64,000 bases of DNA, from the NCBI RefSeq assembly GCF_019279795.1, contig NC_056726.1:1134931254-1134995253 (forward strand), given 5' to 3'. Positions 1-12,700 of this stretch are shown piece after piece. The translations under genes and the position numbers were made by a program. The notes beneath the pieces were generated by a model. The model ran no database searches and had not been told where the DNA came from. It worked only from the letters and a program-made list of their open reading frames with translations. Numbering within the stretch: position 1 is the stretch's first letter; each line of letters opens with the position of its first letter. The DNA is from Protopterus annectens. Taxonomy: Eukaryota; Chordata; Ceratodontiformes; Protopteridae.

Positions 1-1800
1 CATTTAACAGATTGAGAGCGGTTGTCTAGGTAGCTACTAAACCATTGTAAGGTAAAATTATCAAGACTGGGTTCGGAGAGTGAGGATAGGAGTTTTTTGT
101 GAGAAACTGTGTTGAATGCCTTGGATAGATCTCGGAAGGTGGTGAAGACAAGTTTCCCTTGGTTTCTGTATGAGTTTATGGTGTTGGTGAAGTTAATTAG
201 TGCAGTGGTGGTACTATGACCTGGTCAAAATCTGTGTTGTGTTTTAGAGAGTAGGTTGTTGGAGAGTAGATGGGTTGGTAATGGATACATCCTTCTAGAA
301 TTTTTGATAGGGGTGAGAGGATTGCATTGGGGCAGTAGCTGGAGAGGTCGGTGGAGGGGCCACCCTTGTGAAGGGGAATGGTGTACGGGTTTTTCCACAA
401 GGATGGAACATAGTGTTCATTAATGGATCTATTTATTACTATTGAAATTGGGTAAGTGATGGCCCTAGGAACAAGTTGGAGGTATTAGGCTGGGAGGTTG
501 TCGACAGCGAGGGTAGTTGGTTTGAGTTTTTCTAGGAGTTTTGGATGGTTGATTTAGATACTGGTTTGAGTGAGAAGGGGGTGGTGATTGATTGGACTTT
601 GAGGGTTGGTGGTGGGGTGTTGGGGTTTGTATAATTTGAGTTTCAGTGTGGAAGAGGTGAAATAGTTCTTGAGGTTGGAGGCTATATCCATGTTAGTGCC
701 TTCTATATTTGGTGGTGGTGTGGTGGTTTTTCCAGGTTGGAGGATGTTGTTCACTGCATTCCAGAATTTCAGTGGGCTGTTACTGTATTTCCTTTATAGA
801 GATATATAGTGATTTTGTTTGTCTATCTTAACCTGTTTTTTGCCTTATTTCCAAGTTCTAAGAAGGCTTGTCTGGTTGTTTGTGTTTTATGTTGTTGCCA
901 GAAATTCCATGTTTTGTTTCTTTGTTTTAGTAAGACCTTTGTGTTTTTTTGTAACCAGGGCCAGGATTGCAATGCATTCTAATTGTTTTGATTTGGGCTA
1001 GTTGGTTTAGACTAATTATGAATGTGGAGTTAAAGTATTCTATTGCCTTGTCCAGAGGGTGGGTTTTGATGGGAGCCCACTTATAGGATTTTAAGGTTTC
1101 TGTGAAAAGATCTGAGGGGAAATTCTTGCGGGAATGGGTTTGTAATAGGGAGGGTGGTTTGTTACATTTAAGTTTGTGTCAAAGGATAAAGGTTGGGTTG
1201 TGGTCACTGAGAGAACTGGGTAGAGTACCACACTGGTGGGCAGTGTTGGCCTGATTAATTAGGATCCAGTCTAATATGGATTCTGGTCGGGTGGTCTTAT
1301 CTATACATGTGGGTGTTTGAATGAGTTAGGGGAAGTTATATAGGTTAATATGGTTGTGGGTATTGGGGAGTGGATAGAGTTTCAGTCGATGTTGCTGTCA
1401 CCTAGTACTATGGTTTCATGAGGGAGGGAGTGGGAAGCCCAGTGGAGTATTGATTCTAGCGTGTTTATGTTGTCACCTGGTGGAAAATAGGTGCCGAGTA
1501 AATGTAGATGTTTATGTTGGTTGAGGAGGAGTGTAGCAAGTATTGTCTCAGCATTTTTGACGTTTAGGGGTTCTTTTTGTAGGAGTTGAATCTTTAAGCT
1601 AGATTTGTTAAGTAGGGCAATACCTCCACCTCTTTTGTGCACTCTGTCTACCCTTAGAATGTTACAGCCAGGTGGGTTTATACAGTTGTCTTTGATATGT
1701 GGCTTAAGGCATGTCTCTGTTATGAGCATTATGTCGGGGTTATACATAGAAATATCTGAATGCAGCTCTTCTATTTTGTTCATGATACTACGGATGTTCA
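1..1800 (-). pseudogene. LINE ORF2 remnant: endonuclease plus RT palm fragment
   Basis: The remnant encodes part of the LINE ORF2 polyprotein (apurinic-like endonuclease, then reverse transcriptase), which nicks target DNA and primes cDNA synthesis. The longest open stretch (about 1382-1783, 133 codons) reads as endonuclease: LITETCLKP resembles the catalytic Glu block and VLGDSNID the GDFN block. It ends at a TGA where the family would have Trp. RT blocks follow at lower coordinates: a PYTIPLHKGG stretch near 350-390 and LSKAFNTVSH at about 100-130. The frame is broken many times, so no product is expected. A related, separately decayed copy lies at 3400-6440. Confidence 0.75.
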
Positions 1801-2060
1801 GATTTAGTATTAGTACATCAGAAGGTTTGTGTTTAAATGGGAGGTTGTTGTTATTTCTGTTTATGGAGGTAGATACTGGGCCATAGTTGGGGTGAATATC
1901 ACCTCCTAGTAGTAACTGAGCTGCTATGTTGGCAATGGTTTTAAGGTAAGAAATTATTAGACAGTGATACCTGAAGTTGGGTTGTTTTTGGATTCTGGGA
2001 TGCAGTGTATTGGTGGGGTGGCGTGAGGGAAGGATGGACTATGAGAGATTTGGGGTGCGT
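1..2060 (-). mobile_element. L2/CR1-like LINE copy 1, 3' end outside window
   Basis: This is a minus-strand non-LTR retrotransposon whose 3' half lies beyond the left edge. Conceptual minus-strand translation gives an endonuclease block near 1380-1783 and a reverse-transcriptase block from about 420 down to 1. The upstream limit near 2060 is uncertain because the sequence grades into C-rich (minus strand) DNA without coding signal. The copy at 3400-6440 gives similar protein and is probably the same family. Clade assignment (L2/CR1 group) rests on protein look only. Confidence 0.75.
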
Positions 2061-3117
2061 CTATGTGTTTGTGGGAGTTGGATGTGGTAAGGGGTAAGGT
2101 GAGGTATTTGTTGTAGTTGAGATTGAAGAGTGAATAATGATAGGCGATACTGGTGGAGATTATATATACTTAGGCCAATAGATAATAAAAATAGTATTAG
2201 TGGAGAAGGGTGATGGTGAGCGGTAGTGGGTGTGGAATAAGGTTGTGTTATGGGGATGGAGAGTATAAAAGTATTGTTTTGTGAGGATAATTAGATGTGC
2301 ACGGGTATGGGTGGGTGGGCGGTAAGGAGGAGGATGATAGCTCAGTGATATAGGGGTGGGCTGTGTCTGTGGTGTGTATGTGTTTGGTTGGGTGATGAGT
2401 GTGGCAGGAGGGTCAGCTGATGAGGGGTTGGAATAAATCTACGAGTAGTGGGGGTTGGAAAATGGGGTAGGGTAGGAGAGCATTGTGAGCCTGAGCAGTA
2501 GAGAGGGCGAACGGAGCAGGGATGCACCAAGCAGTGCAGTTATGTGACTACAAAACACTATCAGTTTGGTAGTAGAATAAGTTAGAATGGAGAAATGCTC
2601 AATAATGGTTAAACTGTGATTTTTGAAGATTGACGGTAGTCTAGATACATTCAAAAGGTGGGTTTGACAAATGAAAGTAGCTATAACTGAATGAGTTGGA
2701 GGGGGAACAGAGGGAGGAATTTGGTAGGAATCCTGGTATTAATGTTCTACAGACTGTGGGGAATGGAGGGGGCTTACCAGTGAGAATACATTTTCCCATT
2801 GCCAACCCTTGTAGTGTGCTGATATTACTTTAGGCAGATAATAACCTTTTGCTTAGGAACAACAGAGAGGCTGATAATTCTCTTGTGTTGAGACGTTCGC
2901 AAGGTGGTTGCTTGTGCTCAGTATGTGGAGGGGCTGTCGGCAGTTGGGAGCCGTTGTTTTAGAACTCTGTGACCAAAAAGAGTAAATATATGAAAAAATG
3001 ACAATTAGTAGTTCATCATATAAATAGTGACAATCAAATAGTAATTATTGTATGAGTAGTGACAATAAAATAGTAGGACAACCGTTAAAACATTATAAAT
3101 CTAGCTAAATCCTGTTA
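2061..3117. other. Gene-free stretch, C-rich on minus strand then AT-rich
   Basis: Bases 2061-2660 are strongly G-rich on the plus strand and could be the 5' end of LINE copy 1, but I see no recognisable ORF1. Bases 2660-3117 are ordinary AT-rich sequence with a short local repeat (GTGACAAT-AAATAGTA near 3025 and 3058). Open frames here have low complexity and no motif. Confidence 0.5.
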
Positions 3118-3246
3118 GTTTATAAATTGGTACTAAGCTAACTGCCTTTGCCGGCCATTTTAAGCCTAGCCACTTCCCCCATGTGAGAATCAAACCCTGA
3201 ACCTTCTGTTTGTAAGGCAAATAACTTAACCATTATGCCATCTTCA
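3118..3246 (-). mobile_element. tRNA-derived SINE, family 1
   Basis: On the minus strand the element begins with a tRNA-like head: an A-box-like TGGCATAATGGTTAAG, then a B-box-like GGTTCAGGGTTTGATTC, spaced as in a tRNA. It continues into a body containing GGCTAGGCTTAAAATGGC and TTAGCTTAGTACCAA. The same unit recurs at 27395-27540. The body matches the 3' ends of the CR1-like LINEs in this window, which suggests it was mobilised by that LINE. It is non-coding and was transcribed by RNA polymerase III when active. Confidence 0.8.
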
Positions 3247-3401
3247 GATCCTTTAGTAGTTAATTTGTGCTGCTGCATTTCTCATTCATCTTCTTTTTCC
3301 AATTAAATTAATTTTTGGTTATATACCCAATGTTGAAACTGGAAGTAGTTTGAAAAAAGAAGATAATATCATGTTTTTTGAAGTTTTAATTAACTGTATA
3401 C

Positions 3402-3424
3402 TATTTATTTATTTATTATTTATG
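3402..3424. repeat. TTTA-type simple repeat at LINE 3' end
   Basis: A run of ATTT/TTTA units marks the 3' terminus of the minus-strand LINE (AAATA-like tail on its sense strand). It is the probable retrotransposition tail. Confidence 0.7.
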
Positions 3425-4153
3425 TGTTTGCATTTGTTTACCGGGATGGTCCAGCTGGGCAAGAAATACCCATTTTCAGTGGAGTCCCAGGGAGGAAAGC
3501 TCCATATATAAAGACATTTCATATAAAATACAGAATTTACATTAATGAAGACATTTAGTACATATTATTGGCACCTTATACAATTTGTGAAAAAACAGTA
3601 CATAAGTAATCATTCTCAAATCAAAGACATTATGCAAGCAATACAGACTATATACATGAGAACATTCCATACGAGTAATTTTCAGCTAGCAAACTTTATA
3701 TAGGAGACTTCATGCAGTGGGTGCAAAGCAGATATAGGAATTAATCAGAGACTAGGTACTTAAACTTTTCATATGTTTAGGAGGTGTAATAGCTGAGCGA
3801 TAGGCTATATGAGTCCTGTTGCAGGAATCAGCAAAGTCGGTGGATATTGTTGCAGATATAAGTGGTGTTATGATATTAAGGTAGGCTGCAAGAGTACCTG
3901 AATGTCTCTCCTGGTTCAGTGGTAAGTCTATAAGGGTTAGGAAGAGAAGGAAGTAGGCAGGAACGTCAATGGTAGGACAATGAGGGTTAGTATAAGAGGG
4001 AAGTGGACAGGCAGAGTAAGTAAAAAGACAGGTGCATGTGAAAGGAGTTTGCCAGAGTAGTAGAGTGGGGGAGAGAATAGTTGTAATTGTTGAAGTTAGG
4101 TTATACGAGAATGTGGTGTTAGCACATGTGCACAGCCAAGATGAGGAGAGGTT

Positions 4154-6411
4154 TTATTTCAGACATGTCTTGAAGAGAGTTACTGAATGGGTGGATCTAA
4201 GTTTTGGGGGGAGGCAGTTCCAAAATTTTGCAATGGTAAAAGAGTAAAACATCTGGCCAGCTGAAAGTTTGGGTTTTTCTACATTTATGAGCAATTGGTT
4301 GATTGATCGGAGTTTTCTGTTAGGGTGGTATAAAGTAGGTGTAGAACATCGAGCAGGGCACATGGATGGCTTATGAATGAGTTTGTGAGCTGTAGTTAGT
4401 TGGATAAAGGTGAGATAGTTGGGGAGTTCAAGCCATTTTAGGTTGTGTAATGATGAGCAGTGGTGGGATGAGTAGGAGGCATTAGTTACAAACTTAGCAA
4501 TTTTGTTGTAGCATGAGTCTAGTTTGGACTTTAGAGAGGACTGAATGCTGTTGAGGAGGTGGGGCACCATATAAAATAGAGGGTAATAGAAAAGAATAGG
4601 CAAGGGAAAGTCGTGCTGATGCACTGAGTAAATGTTTGTGTCAGTAGAGAGTGCCAAGCTTTTGATGTGTCTTTTTGACATTGGACTGGATGTGCAGGTC
4701 GAATGTGAGGTTTTTGTCTATGATGACACCTAGGAGTTTTGTGCTAGGTGCAGTGTCGATGGTGGAACCATTTAGGGATCGAATGGTGAAGTTCTCTTTT
4801 TGTAGGGGTGTGGACATTTTGAGGGTAAAGATTACTAGTTTGGTTTGTTGGGGTTCAGGGCAAGATGATTATTAGACATTCAAATTTCAGTGGAGGTGAG
4901 GGCATTTCGGATGAGTTGGTGTAGTTCTGAGGAATTTTTTTGCAGTGCAGATGATAGTGACTCATTTGCGTACTGGATGACTGAGCCTTGAGAGGGTGCA
5001 GTGTGGAAGTTATTGATAAATATCCTAAACAGAAATGGGCCTAAAATGGAGCCTTGAGGAACACCAGTGGTGGTGTTTAGGAAAATGGAAGTAAGAGTTC
5101 TGCCATTTAGTTGATAGTTGCCTGTTAGTGAGGTAATTACTGAACCAGTTTAGAGTTTGATGTGTGGTATCTAGGTTAGAGAGTTTTGTTAGAAGGAGAG
5201 AGTGGGATATAATATCAAAAGCTTTAGAAAGATCAAGAAATAGTGAAGATATGATTTTACCAGCATCACAGGCTCGGTTGACAGTATCCATGAAGACTAT
5301 GAGGGCAGTGGTGGTAGTATGCCCTGGCTTAAATCCGTGTTGGGTGGTGGAGAGGATGTGGTTGTAAATCAGATGGTGAAGAAGTTGAGAATGAATACAT
5401 TTTTCCAGAATCTTAGAGATGGATGATAGTATAGCAATGGGATGGAAGTTGGTGGTGTCTATGTTGGAGCCCCCTTGTGTAGAGGGAGGATATAAGATTT
5501 TTTACAGATGATCAGCATATAGGATTCTTGGATAGATCTGTTGAGAAATATGCTGATAGGGTAAGCGACTGAGTTGGTTGAGATTTGCAGGTATTTGGCA
5601 GGTATGTTGTCATGGGCATTTGTGCATGGTTTGAGTTTTAAAAGCAATTTTTTAATAGTCGAGGTGGGTATAGGTGACAGAGTAAAATTGGGAGTAAGGG
5701 GTATACTGGTGTTATCTGTGGAGGGGGTCTGTGGTGGACAAGTGGGTCTTGGGAAAGGTAGTGGTTAGATTGTCTATAGTATCTATGAAAAAGGAGTTGA
5801 AGGTTGCAGCAATTTTAATGTGTGTTTTATTTGGGTCTGGGCAAGGATTATTACTAGAGCCTGGGCTTAATAAAGAGTTGAGAGAGCTGCATAATTTCTT
5901 TGGGTTTTGCTTGTGTTGATTTTGTAATGTAAGGTAGTTTTCTTTTTTGCTTTGTAGTACTAGGCGCTTTACCTGGTTTCGGAGCTGTTGTATTGGTAGA
6001 GGTCAGATAGGTTTTTGTTTTTTGCCAGATTTTTCATGACTTGTCCCTGTGTTTCATGAGATCCTTAGCTGATCTTGTTAGCCAACTAGCATTGTTGATC
6101 TTTACCCTCTTTTATCTAAGGGGAGCAAGATTGTTTAGTATGCTGAGGATGGCTGAGTTGAAGAACTCAACTGCCTCATCAAGGGGAAGTGATTTTAATG
6201 CATCCCAGTTGTTGCTAAGTAACCTTTGATTAAAGCTAGATGAACAGAACTGGGATTCATTTCTGGTAACCCTGTTAAGTTTATTAATTGTTGTGGTACA
6301 CTCACATTGTATAAAGGCCGGTAAGTGGTCACATATACTACTGGATAGTGTACCAGTTAGTACACTCCTACTAAGTTTTACTTTATGACCACATCCACAA
6401 AATGGTGCCAA
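4154..6411 (-). pseudogene. LINE ORF2 remnant: linker, RT, C-terminal domain
   Basis: This is a decayed reverse transcriptase of a non-LTR retrotransposon. Order on the minus strand: linker (6112-6411; LPLDEAVEFFNSAI near its end), RT fingers near 5460-5650 (PLHKGAPT at its end), RT palm at 5025-5291 with LFLDLSKAFDIISH followed by SNYLTNRQ, then the C-terminal thumb/connection region at 4154-4681 ending FWNCLPPKLRSTHSVTLFK, the usual end of CR1/L2-group ORF2. The catalytic FADD-type box is not preserved in an open frame. Frameshifts separate every block, so it is non-functional. Confidence 0.8.
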
Positions 6412-6440
6412 TGAAGGTATTAGACATTAACATAGTGAAC

Positions 6441-7574
6441 CATGGGTAATCACAACTAGTATACTTCTTAGATGAACCTTTGTATACTTACATTACAGTT
6501 TCACTAATAATTTATAAATGTAGAATGTCCTGCTTCAACTGACAGATTATCTTAACAACTTGTCTGACTAGGATATGATTGTCCTGCTTCAACAGTAATT
6601 ATGGAAATATAGTAGCTTCTGTACTAATTTAAATGGTGAGGCATTGTGTGGGTTCAGTCTTATATTATATCATTGTGAGAGATTTCAACCTAAAGAAAAC
6701 TTTCAAGGGACAGTGCTTGTCATTAAAATTACATGCAAGAATAATACTATCACAATCTAAAACTGTATAATTTGATATTGATATATGGTAAGGAGTTAAA
6801 CCCGTCTCTAGTTGTTTGCGCTTTACATTTTCGATTAAAAGTTCAGTAAAAGTAATACAGTTTGTTATTCCTTTTTTGAATATGCTGAATACTACTGCGT
6901 AAATAAGAATATCGGGAGTAACTGTAAAATCTTTATCTGAGTTATTAGAACCTCTTAATGATAGCAAATTGTAGGTATATTTCCTATAATGTGGGCAGAA
7001 CAGTGATAAACAACATATTTTATACTTTAGCCAGGATATCTTCAATTAAAATACTCTTTTATGACTATCGATGGTTATGGTTATATTTATATGTCATCCG
7101 TTCATATAGTCGAACGTTTGTAATATCAGATGTCTTTATTGCTGGCAGAAGCTGCCAACATTACTTTGTGTGAGGTTGCAGGACATCAGGGACTAGGAAT
7201 TTGACCTCTCCTACTGTTATGTAGTCTCTGGGTTGGTATATAGCTAGTAGGGGGGTACAGGATGCTTTGGGGCTTTCTCCCCTGCAAAACATTTGTGAGC
7301 TGTGTTTTTTTTGTGTGTGTCTTTTATTTGTTTGAGTTTTGATCCTTTGGTTTTGATGTTATCATGTTGATTGTTTTGGGACTTCAGTATTTCAAAGTAT
7401 GTCTATATTTATATGAAATAGGCTGGGCACCCTGGCAGGATTACATCCCCACTGCCTATAGATTCTATCTCCAAGGTCACACTATCAGTAATACAAGTGC
7501 AAAAAGCATACCTGTATTACTGAAATGTCCAGCATCTTCCTTTTCTGTCCTGGTCTGGTGACCTATCCACAACT
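6441..7574. other. Gene-free AT-rich stretch, unclassified
   Basis: I recognise no element here. A 126-codon open stretch exists on the minus strand (6665-7045) but lacks motifs and has the composition of AT-rich non-coding DNA. Bases 7160-7360 hold a T-rich tract. Confidence 0.5.
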
Positions 7575-8720
7575 CTTCTTCTTTTTTTCAAATATATTTT
7601 TATTGATTTTTTCAAACTTTTCAAACATACAAAGGAAAAACTGTAAGTCATTACAGGAAGCAGTAAAGTATAGGTATATATGTAACAGTTAGTACAAAAA
7701 CTATGCATTTATAAAACAGCAGTTATCATACAGGGAAACTTACATCTTAGAGACCAATATAAGCAGTAACGACCCCCAATAACCTATTACAGTCAAAGTC
7801 TAGAGATACAAATGGAAAGTGGCTTGGAAGGAAGAATATATGACTGTCTTAAGAAGAAAGAAAAGTGGTAAGGAAAGTATAACCATAAAAAACTATTTAC
7901 ACCATGTACTTCTATTTATACCATATTTACAACATATTTACACCATGGATGCCAGAGGATAACAAAATAATATAACGAAAAATTTTGTAAAATCGAAAGT
8001 TACCGTGTGATGGTAACAATGTCTAATGGTTATAGGGCCAGATATGATACAGATGAAGGATTTCCTGGAATGTAGTGTTAGTGACCCACATTTTGGAAGA
8101 TTATTTAGTTTGGATTAGGTCAAAAAGTCTACACCAGTAATTCTGAAAATATTCTTTTTTCTTTTTGTTATTATTGCATAACTTATGTGCAGGTATATAT
8201 TTGATTGCCATTGATGTAAAGTTTTCCCAAGTTATTTTTGAGGGATTGACCCAATTCTTGGCTATAAAATATTTGAGAAGGGCACAGGCTGTAACACAGA
8301 TGTGGTGATGGATACCCATGAGATTTAGGAATTATATTTAAAATCATAGTTTGCCAAGAGAATGTGTTTTTTTCGTATCCCATTTTTTCCAACTGAGTTC
8401 TGAGAGAACACCAAAGTTTGTAAATATTCTTACAGCTCCAAAATATGTGAAGTATATCTACATGTGGGAGGGAACAGAACGGACAGGTTAGGTTTTTATT
8501 GTATCTGAATTTCAGTAAGACTGCTGGGGTATAGTAGGAATTGTTGTTTATCATAAACTGGGTGTTAATTAGGTTTTTGAGGGGGGTTAGATTCAGGGTA
8601 TTATTGATTGCTTCGCACTTAGACTCCGTAGAAATTTCTCCTTGTATACCGTCCCAATATTTGGAAAATAGTAGTGAATGATCGTACTTAATGCTTGACA
8701 CAAGCTTATAGGTATCACAA
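7575..8720 (-). mobile_element. L1-type LINE 3' end
   Basis: A 5'-truncated minus-strand LINE fragment. It encodes the C-terminal region of an L1-type ORF2 (8183-8701), followed by a ~600-bp 3' UTR ending near 7580. A polyadenylation signal (AATAAA on the minus strand, 7599-7604) sits just before an A-rich end, as in L1 elements. L1-type machinery uses poly(A) templates, which fits the retrocopy at 26668-26880. Confidence 0.75.
8183..8701 (-). pseudogene. L1-type ORF2 C-terminal zinc-knuckle region
   Basis: This 172-codon open stretch covers the tail of an L1-clade ORF2. It shows the typical Cys/His arrangement downstream of the RT domain: FRYNKNLTCPFCSLPHVD followed by ILHIFWSC and a Trp-rich stretch (KLWCSLRTQLEK). 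In L1 proteins this region is needed for retrotransposition and binds nucleic acid. RT and endonuclease are absent (5' truncation) and the end of the frame is shifted near 8320, so no activity is expected. Confidence 0.7.
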
Positions 8721-9383
8721 TTCTTCTTACATCTGTGCTGCTAACTGCTGAGCAATAAACAAACACTTTGGTCATGTTACACTGTTTTAATTCAGACAGT
8801 TTTACTGTTATGGTCAGACAAACAAAAAATATCTTTTTATCATATGTTGGTCTTTTATGCAATACTAATGTTCTTGCATCATTCTGGGATAGCCACATTT
8901 TATAATTTGTGCGATCAAAAATGCCAGAATATATGATATCATACTGTCATTCCAATTCTGTTATACTCATTCCTCTATTTACATACAAAGTGTCTAATAT
9001 GATTTATTGCTTTCTTTGAAAATTTCAAGAGAGTGCCAGTTCCTTTTTTAGTTGACTGTATTTGATATGTATTGTTTGCCATCTCCTTAATATAAAGAAT
9101 AGCATTTTTGTTGTTCAGTTTTAAATGATCTTCATTGTTGGTAACCTGAAATTTGGCCTTCAGACTCAACAAGCCATCAAAAAAAAAAACACCAGAAGAT
9201 AGGTCTTTTATAAACAGCAAAACACTATTTAACTGATAGCACTAAACAAACACTTGCTACTAGCTGTATTCTCCCCTCTTTCTTATACACCTCCCCTAGC
9301 CTTACGAATGTACATACTGTCTTAGTCTCTTTGTTTTAAAAATCAAAGCATGCCTTGAAATGTGCATACATACATCATTATAC
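8721..9383. other. Gene-free stretch with one unexplained 81-codon frame
   Basis: No repeat family recognised. The minus strand at 8975-9220 has an uninterrupted 81-codon frame, Lys- and Asn-rich, ending IRHFVCK. It has no motif I can name and could be chance or a fragment of an unrecognised element. Confidence 0.4.
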
Positions 9384-9529
9384 TGGGATGGCGTAATGGT
9401 GCAGCGGTAGCATTGTTGCCTCCCAGCAAGACGTTCTCCAGTTTGATTCTCGCCTGGGGTGCCTTCTGTGTGGACTTTGCATGTCCTTCCTGCATTCGTG
9501 TGGGTTTCCTCTGGGTGCTCTGGTTTCCT
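9384..9529 (+). mobile_element. tRNA-derived SINE, family 2, 3' truncated
   Basis: The tRNA-like head has GGCGTAATGGTGCAGCGGTA (A-box region) and a B-box-like CAGTTTGATTCTCGCC. It is followed by a conserved body block, TTCTGTGTGGACTTTGCATG, and GTGGGTTTCCTCTGGGTGCT. The same head and body occur at 33664-33941. The copy stops abruptly at the 3' end of the Penelope-like element at 9530, so the RTE-like tail is missing. Confidence 0.8.
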
Positions 9530-9585
9530 GCAACTGTGAGCTGTGTAACTAATTTAATTAGTTAATAAAAAATAAAAAAACACAA

Positions 9586-9642
9586 GAATGAACAGACCGG
9601 TTTCGGCTTTGGTGTTGACCTAGCCTTCATCAGTGTAAATTC
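9586..9642 (-). ncRNA. Hammerhead ribozyme motif in PLE 3' pLTR
   Basis: Minus-strand core: CUGAUGA (9627-9633), helix II GGCU/AGCC enclosing a 13-nt loop, then GAAA (9601-9604), then the palindromic minimal helix III ACCGGU and the NUH cleavage site C. Helix I forms from ACA/UGU plus GAAU/AUUC across a 2x2 internal loop. All invariant core bases are present. Its position in the pLTR matches hammerheads described in Penelope-like elements, where they process the RNA. Activity is inferred, not shown. Confidence 0.82.
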
Positions 9643-9733
9643 AAAAAACATCTTGAAGTTCTTATATTCATTTGAAAATAATTAATCACAGAATTTCATT
9701 GGTGAGTTCATGAATATTCATTAATGTACCAAA

Positions 9734-12700
9734 TCATAAATATTCATTAAGACCAGGCTGGACTAGTCCACCTAATTTCACAATGCATTTTTTCTCATTT
9801 GCATTTAATTTACTGTGCCATCCAGATTTATTAGATCTGTCAACTACTATTTTATCAATGATGGTGAAGTGAAACTTTGCTGTGGTATGTTTGAGAGTAT
9901 GTTTATAAAAGGGCATTGCTCATTCTCTTGCATTTGACATCACTGAGGTATTCAGAAATACGTAATTTAAGAAGTCTGGATGTTTGTCCTATATAAAATG
10001 CATGACAACTGCAAGAAGCCATGTAAATAATCCAATCCATGCTGCAATTTGCAAAAAACTTGATGTCAAATATAATATTGCAATTGCTACTGGAGAATTG
10101 TTTGGTTTTTAGCACGTTTGCAATGGCTGCAATGTCCACATGGCATGCAGCCCACTAACTTATCTCCAGAGATTAAGGTTTGGGTCATGTTATCACTGTT
10201 AGGATCATGATGGTGTTTGTAGTGGTTGAAATAAGATCCAAGATTTTTCCCTTTTCTGAATGAGAACATACAGGTGTCAGATAAATGTTGTGACAAAAAG
10301 TTGTCAGCTAAGAGAATATTCCAATGTCGTCTGATGGCATCAATGACTCTATTGGTATTCCTACCATATGTGGTGATGGACCGTAAAGTGTTGTTTGTGT
10401 TTTGTGATTTTTGTTTGTATTTAAGAAGGTCCTCCCTGTCTAAATTTGCAGCATGACTGCTTGCTGTATGTACATAGCCTATGCTATAACCCCTTTCCTG
10501 AAACCTGTTGGACAAATCTTTATGAAAGACTTCAAAGGCATTTTCATCTGAACAAATACGTCTCATCCTAATGAATTGAGACTTGGGGATGTTTTTAGTG
10601 ATATGTGCTGGATGAAAGCTGGATGCGTGGAGTAAGGTGTTGTATTCTGGGTATTTTCTGAATACTTCCGTACAAAGGGTGTTGTCTTCATTCCTAGTAA
10701 CCAACACATCCAAATATGTAATCTTGTGTGGGTCATGGTTGATGGTGAATTGTAAGCCCCATTTGTTATCATTGAGATACTCAACGAATTCCATCAAGTA
10801 TTCCACATCAGACCTCCACAACATCCATCAATCATCCGGATATCTACGCCAAATATCAATTTCCCCCAAATAAATGTTGTGTGTAACATCATAGATGATT
10901 TGTTCTTCTATGTATGCCATATATAAATCTGCATATATGGGAGCAAATGATGCACCCATTGCAGTACCCCGTACTTGGAGATAACATTGTTGGCCATAGA
11001 AGAAAACATTTTTGGCGAGAACGTGTTCAGTTAAGCATATGAGAAAAGTGTTGAAGCCGGGTTTGTATAACTCATATTTGTGTAACCAATATTTTGTGGC
11101 ATCTAGCCCTGCCCAATGTGGTATGTTGGTATACAATGCACTAACATCCAATGTGCATAGCAGCCAATTGTCCTCTATTTGCAATTCATTTATGATACCT
11201 AGGAATTCTGTGGTGTCCTGAATTCTGGATCTTACCCATCTCCATAATGGTTTTAGATGTTTAGTTAAGAATTCAGGTAGCGGATCGGTTAAGGAACCAT
11301 TACCTGCCACAACTGGTCAGCCTGGGGGATTCAGGGGATCTTTAAGAATCTTTGGCAGAAAATAGATGTATTGGCTGTTTGGATCTGATAATGTGAGATG
11401 ATTTTTGGTGTTTTGTGTATTGATACCATTTTCTACGGCTGAATCCAAAAATGTATCTATTTGATGTTTAAACATAGATGATGGATCAAGAGGCATTTTG
11501 GTATAATATCTGGCATCATACAACTGTCTCTGGGCCTCAGCATCATATTGAGCCTAATTCATGACTATGACAGCACCACCTTTGTCCGCGGAAATAATTA
11601 CCAAATTTTTGTTGTTAGAAAGTTCCTGTAAAGTTGACATATCAGTCTTTGAGAGACTGTTAGACTTGGGGTGAGTCATACTCGATGTGAAATGTAAATC
11701 TTTGAGAACACTGTTTTGGAAAAAACTCACACAAGGATGCATTGGTGGGACAAAGGTGAATTTGTGGTATTTGAAAGTATCAACAGTTGCACCATCAGAA
11801 TTGTTATGAAAATACAATTTTAAATTGAGCAGTCTGCAAAATGCTATAACATCTTGTGCAAATGTATCTTCTGGAACAAATAAAAAGGGGATAAAGGAGA
11901 GACCTTCATTGAACAAAGTGGTGTGTGAGTCAGATAATGTTACATCAGAAATATTTAATACATTTGTACTAGGACCAATATTTATTTGTTCGTCAACAGT
12001 TCCATTAGATGCTCCAAACTTCTTATTTTTTCGATGTTTTCTGCATCCCCTCTTGTAAGGCCTAAAGCGGCCACACTATTGTTCCGTTTAAGGATGGGGG
12101 AGTCTGGGGTTTGCTGTGTGCCCAAATCTGTACCAGAAAAAGAATCACCCCCCGATGAGTCAGTATATGTATTTTGTTTTCTAAGAATGGACTTGGGACG
12201 TTTGCGTTTGGGGGTGGTATTGGTTTTTTGATAACCCCCTTCAAACCTAATGTGTCTCGTATATTGAAAGGGATGACCTTTGTCATAGTCTGTTTAGTCC
12301 CTTTGGAATTTTTTGAGTTTCCTATCTTTAAGTTGGTGTTCAAAGTTTAGTAAATCTGAACTAAGTTTGGACAACTGGGTGGAAAAAAATGGTTGGTCCT
12401 TGTATTGATTGCTTTCATCACATAACTACTGACATTGATGATTTCCCTATCAATAATGCGCTCATAATATCTAGATAGTGTTTCCACAAATTTCATGGAG
12501 CAATTTTGTTGTATTGTTGACCATTTACTGATTAATTGTTCATCTAACTCAGTGACTAGTGGCTGAATTTTAACTCTAAGCCCTCTGGGAGTTATCCTTT
12601 TGGCCATGTACACTTTAAATAGTTTGAGATGCCATACACTGGATCTTAATGTTTTCATATTTCTGTTCAGTTGTAGGAACAGCTTATCACAATGAGTTTG

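Larger units (their letters stand above)
3400..6440 (-). mobile_element. L2/CR1-like LINE copy 2, 5' truncated
   Basis: This is a minus-strand LINE running from a 3' tail of AAATA-type repeats (3402-3424) through a 3' UTR (about 3425-4150), the RT C-terminal region (4154-4681), RT core (about 4980-5650) and the linker after the endonuclease (5660-6440). The endonuclease itself is missing, so the copy is 5' truncated near 6440. It resembles the copy at 1-2060. Confidence 0.8.

Noticed and set aside
6665..7045. 126-codon frame as a gene
   Set aside because: AT-rich composition, no recognisable domain, no flanking signals.
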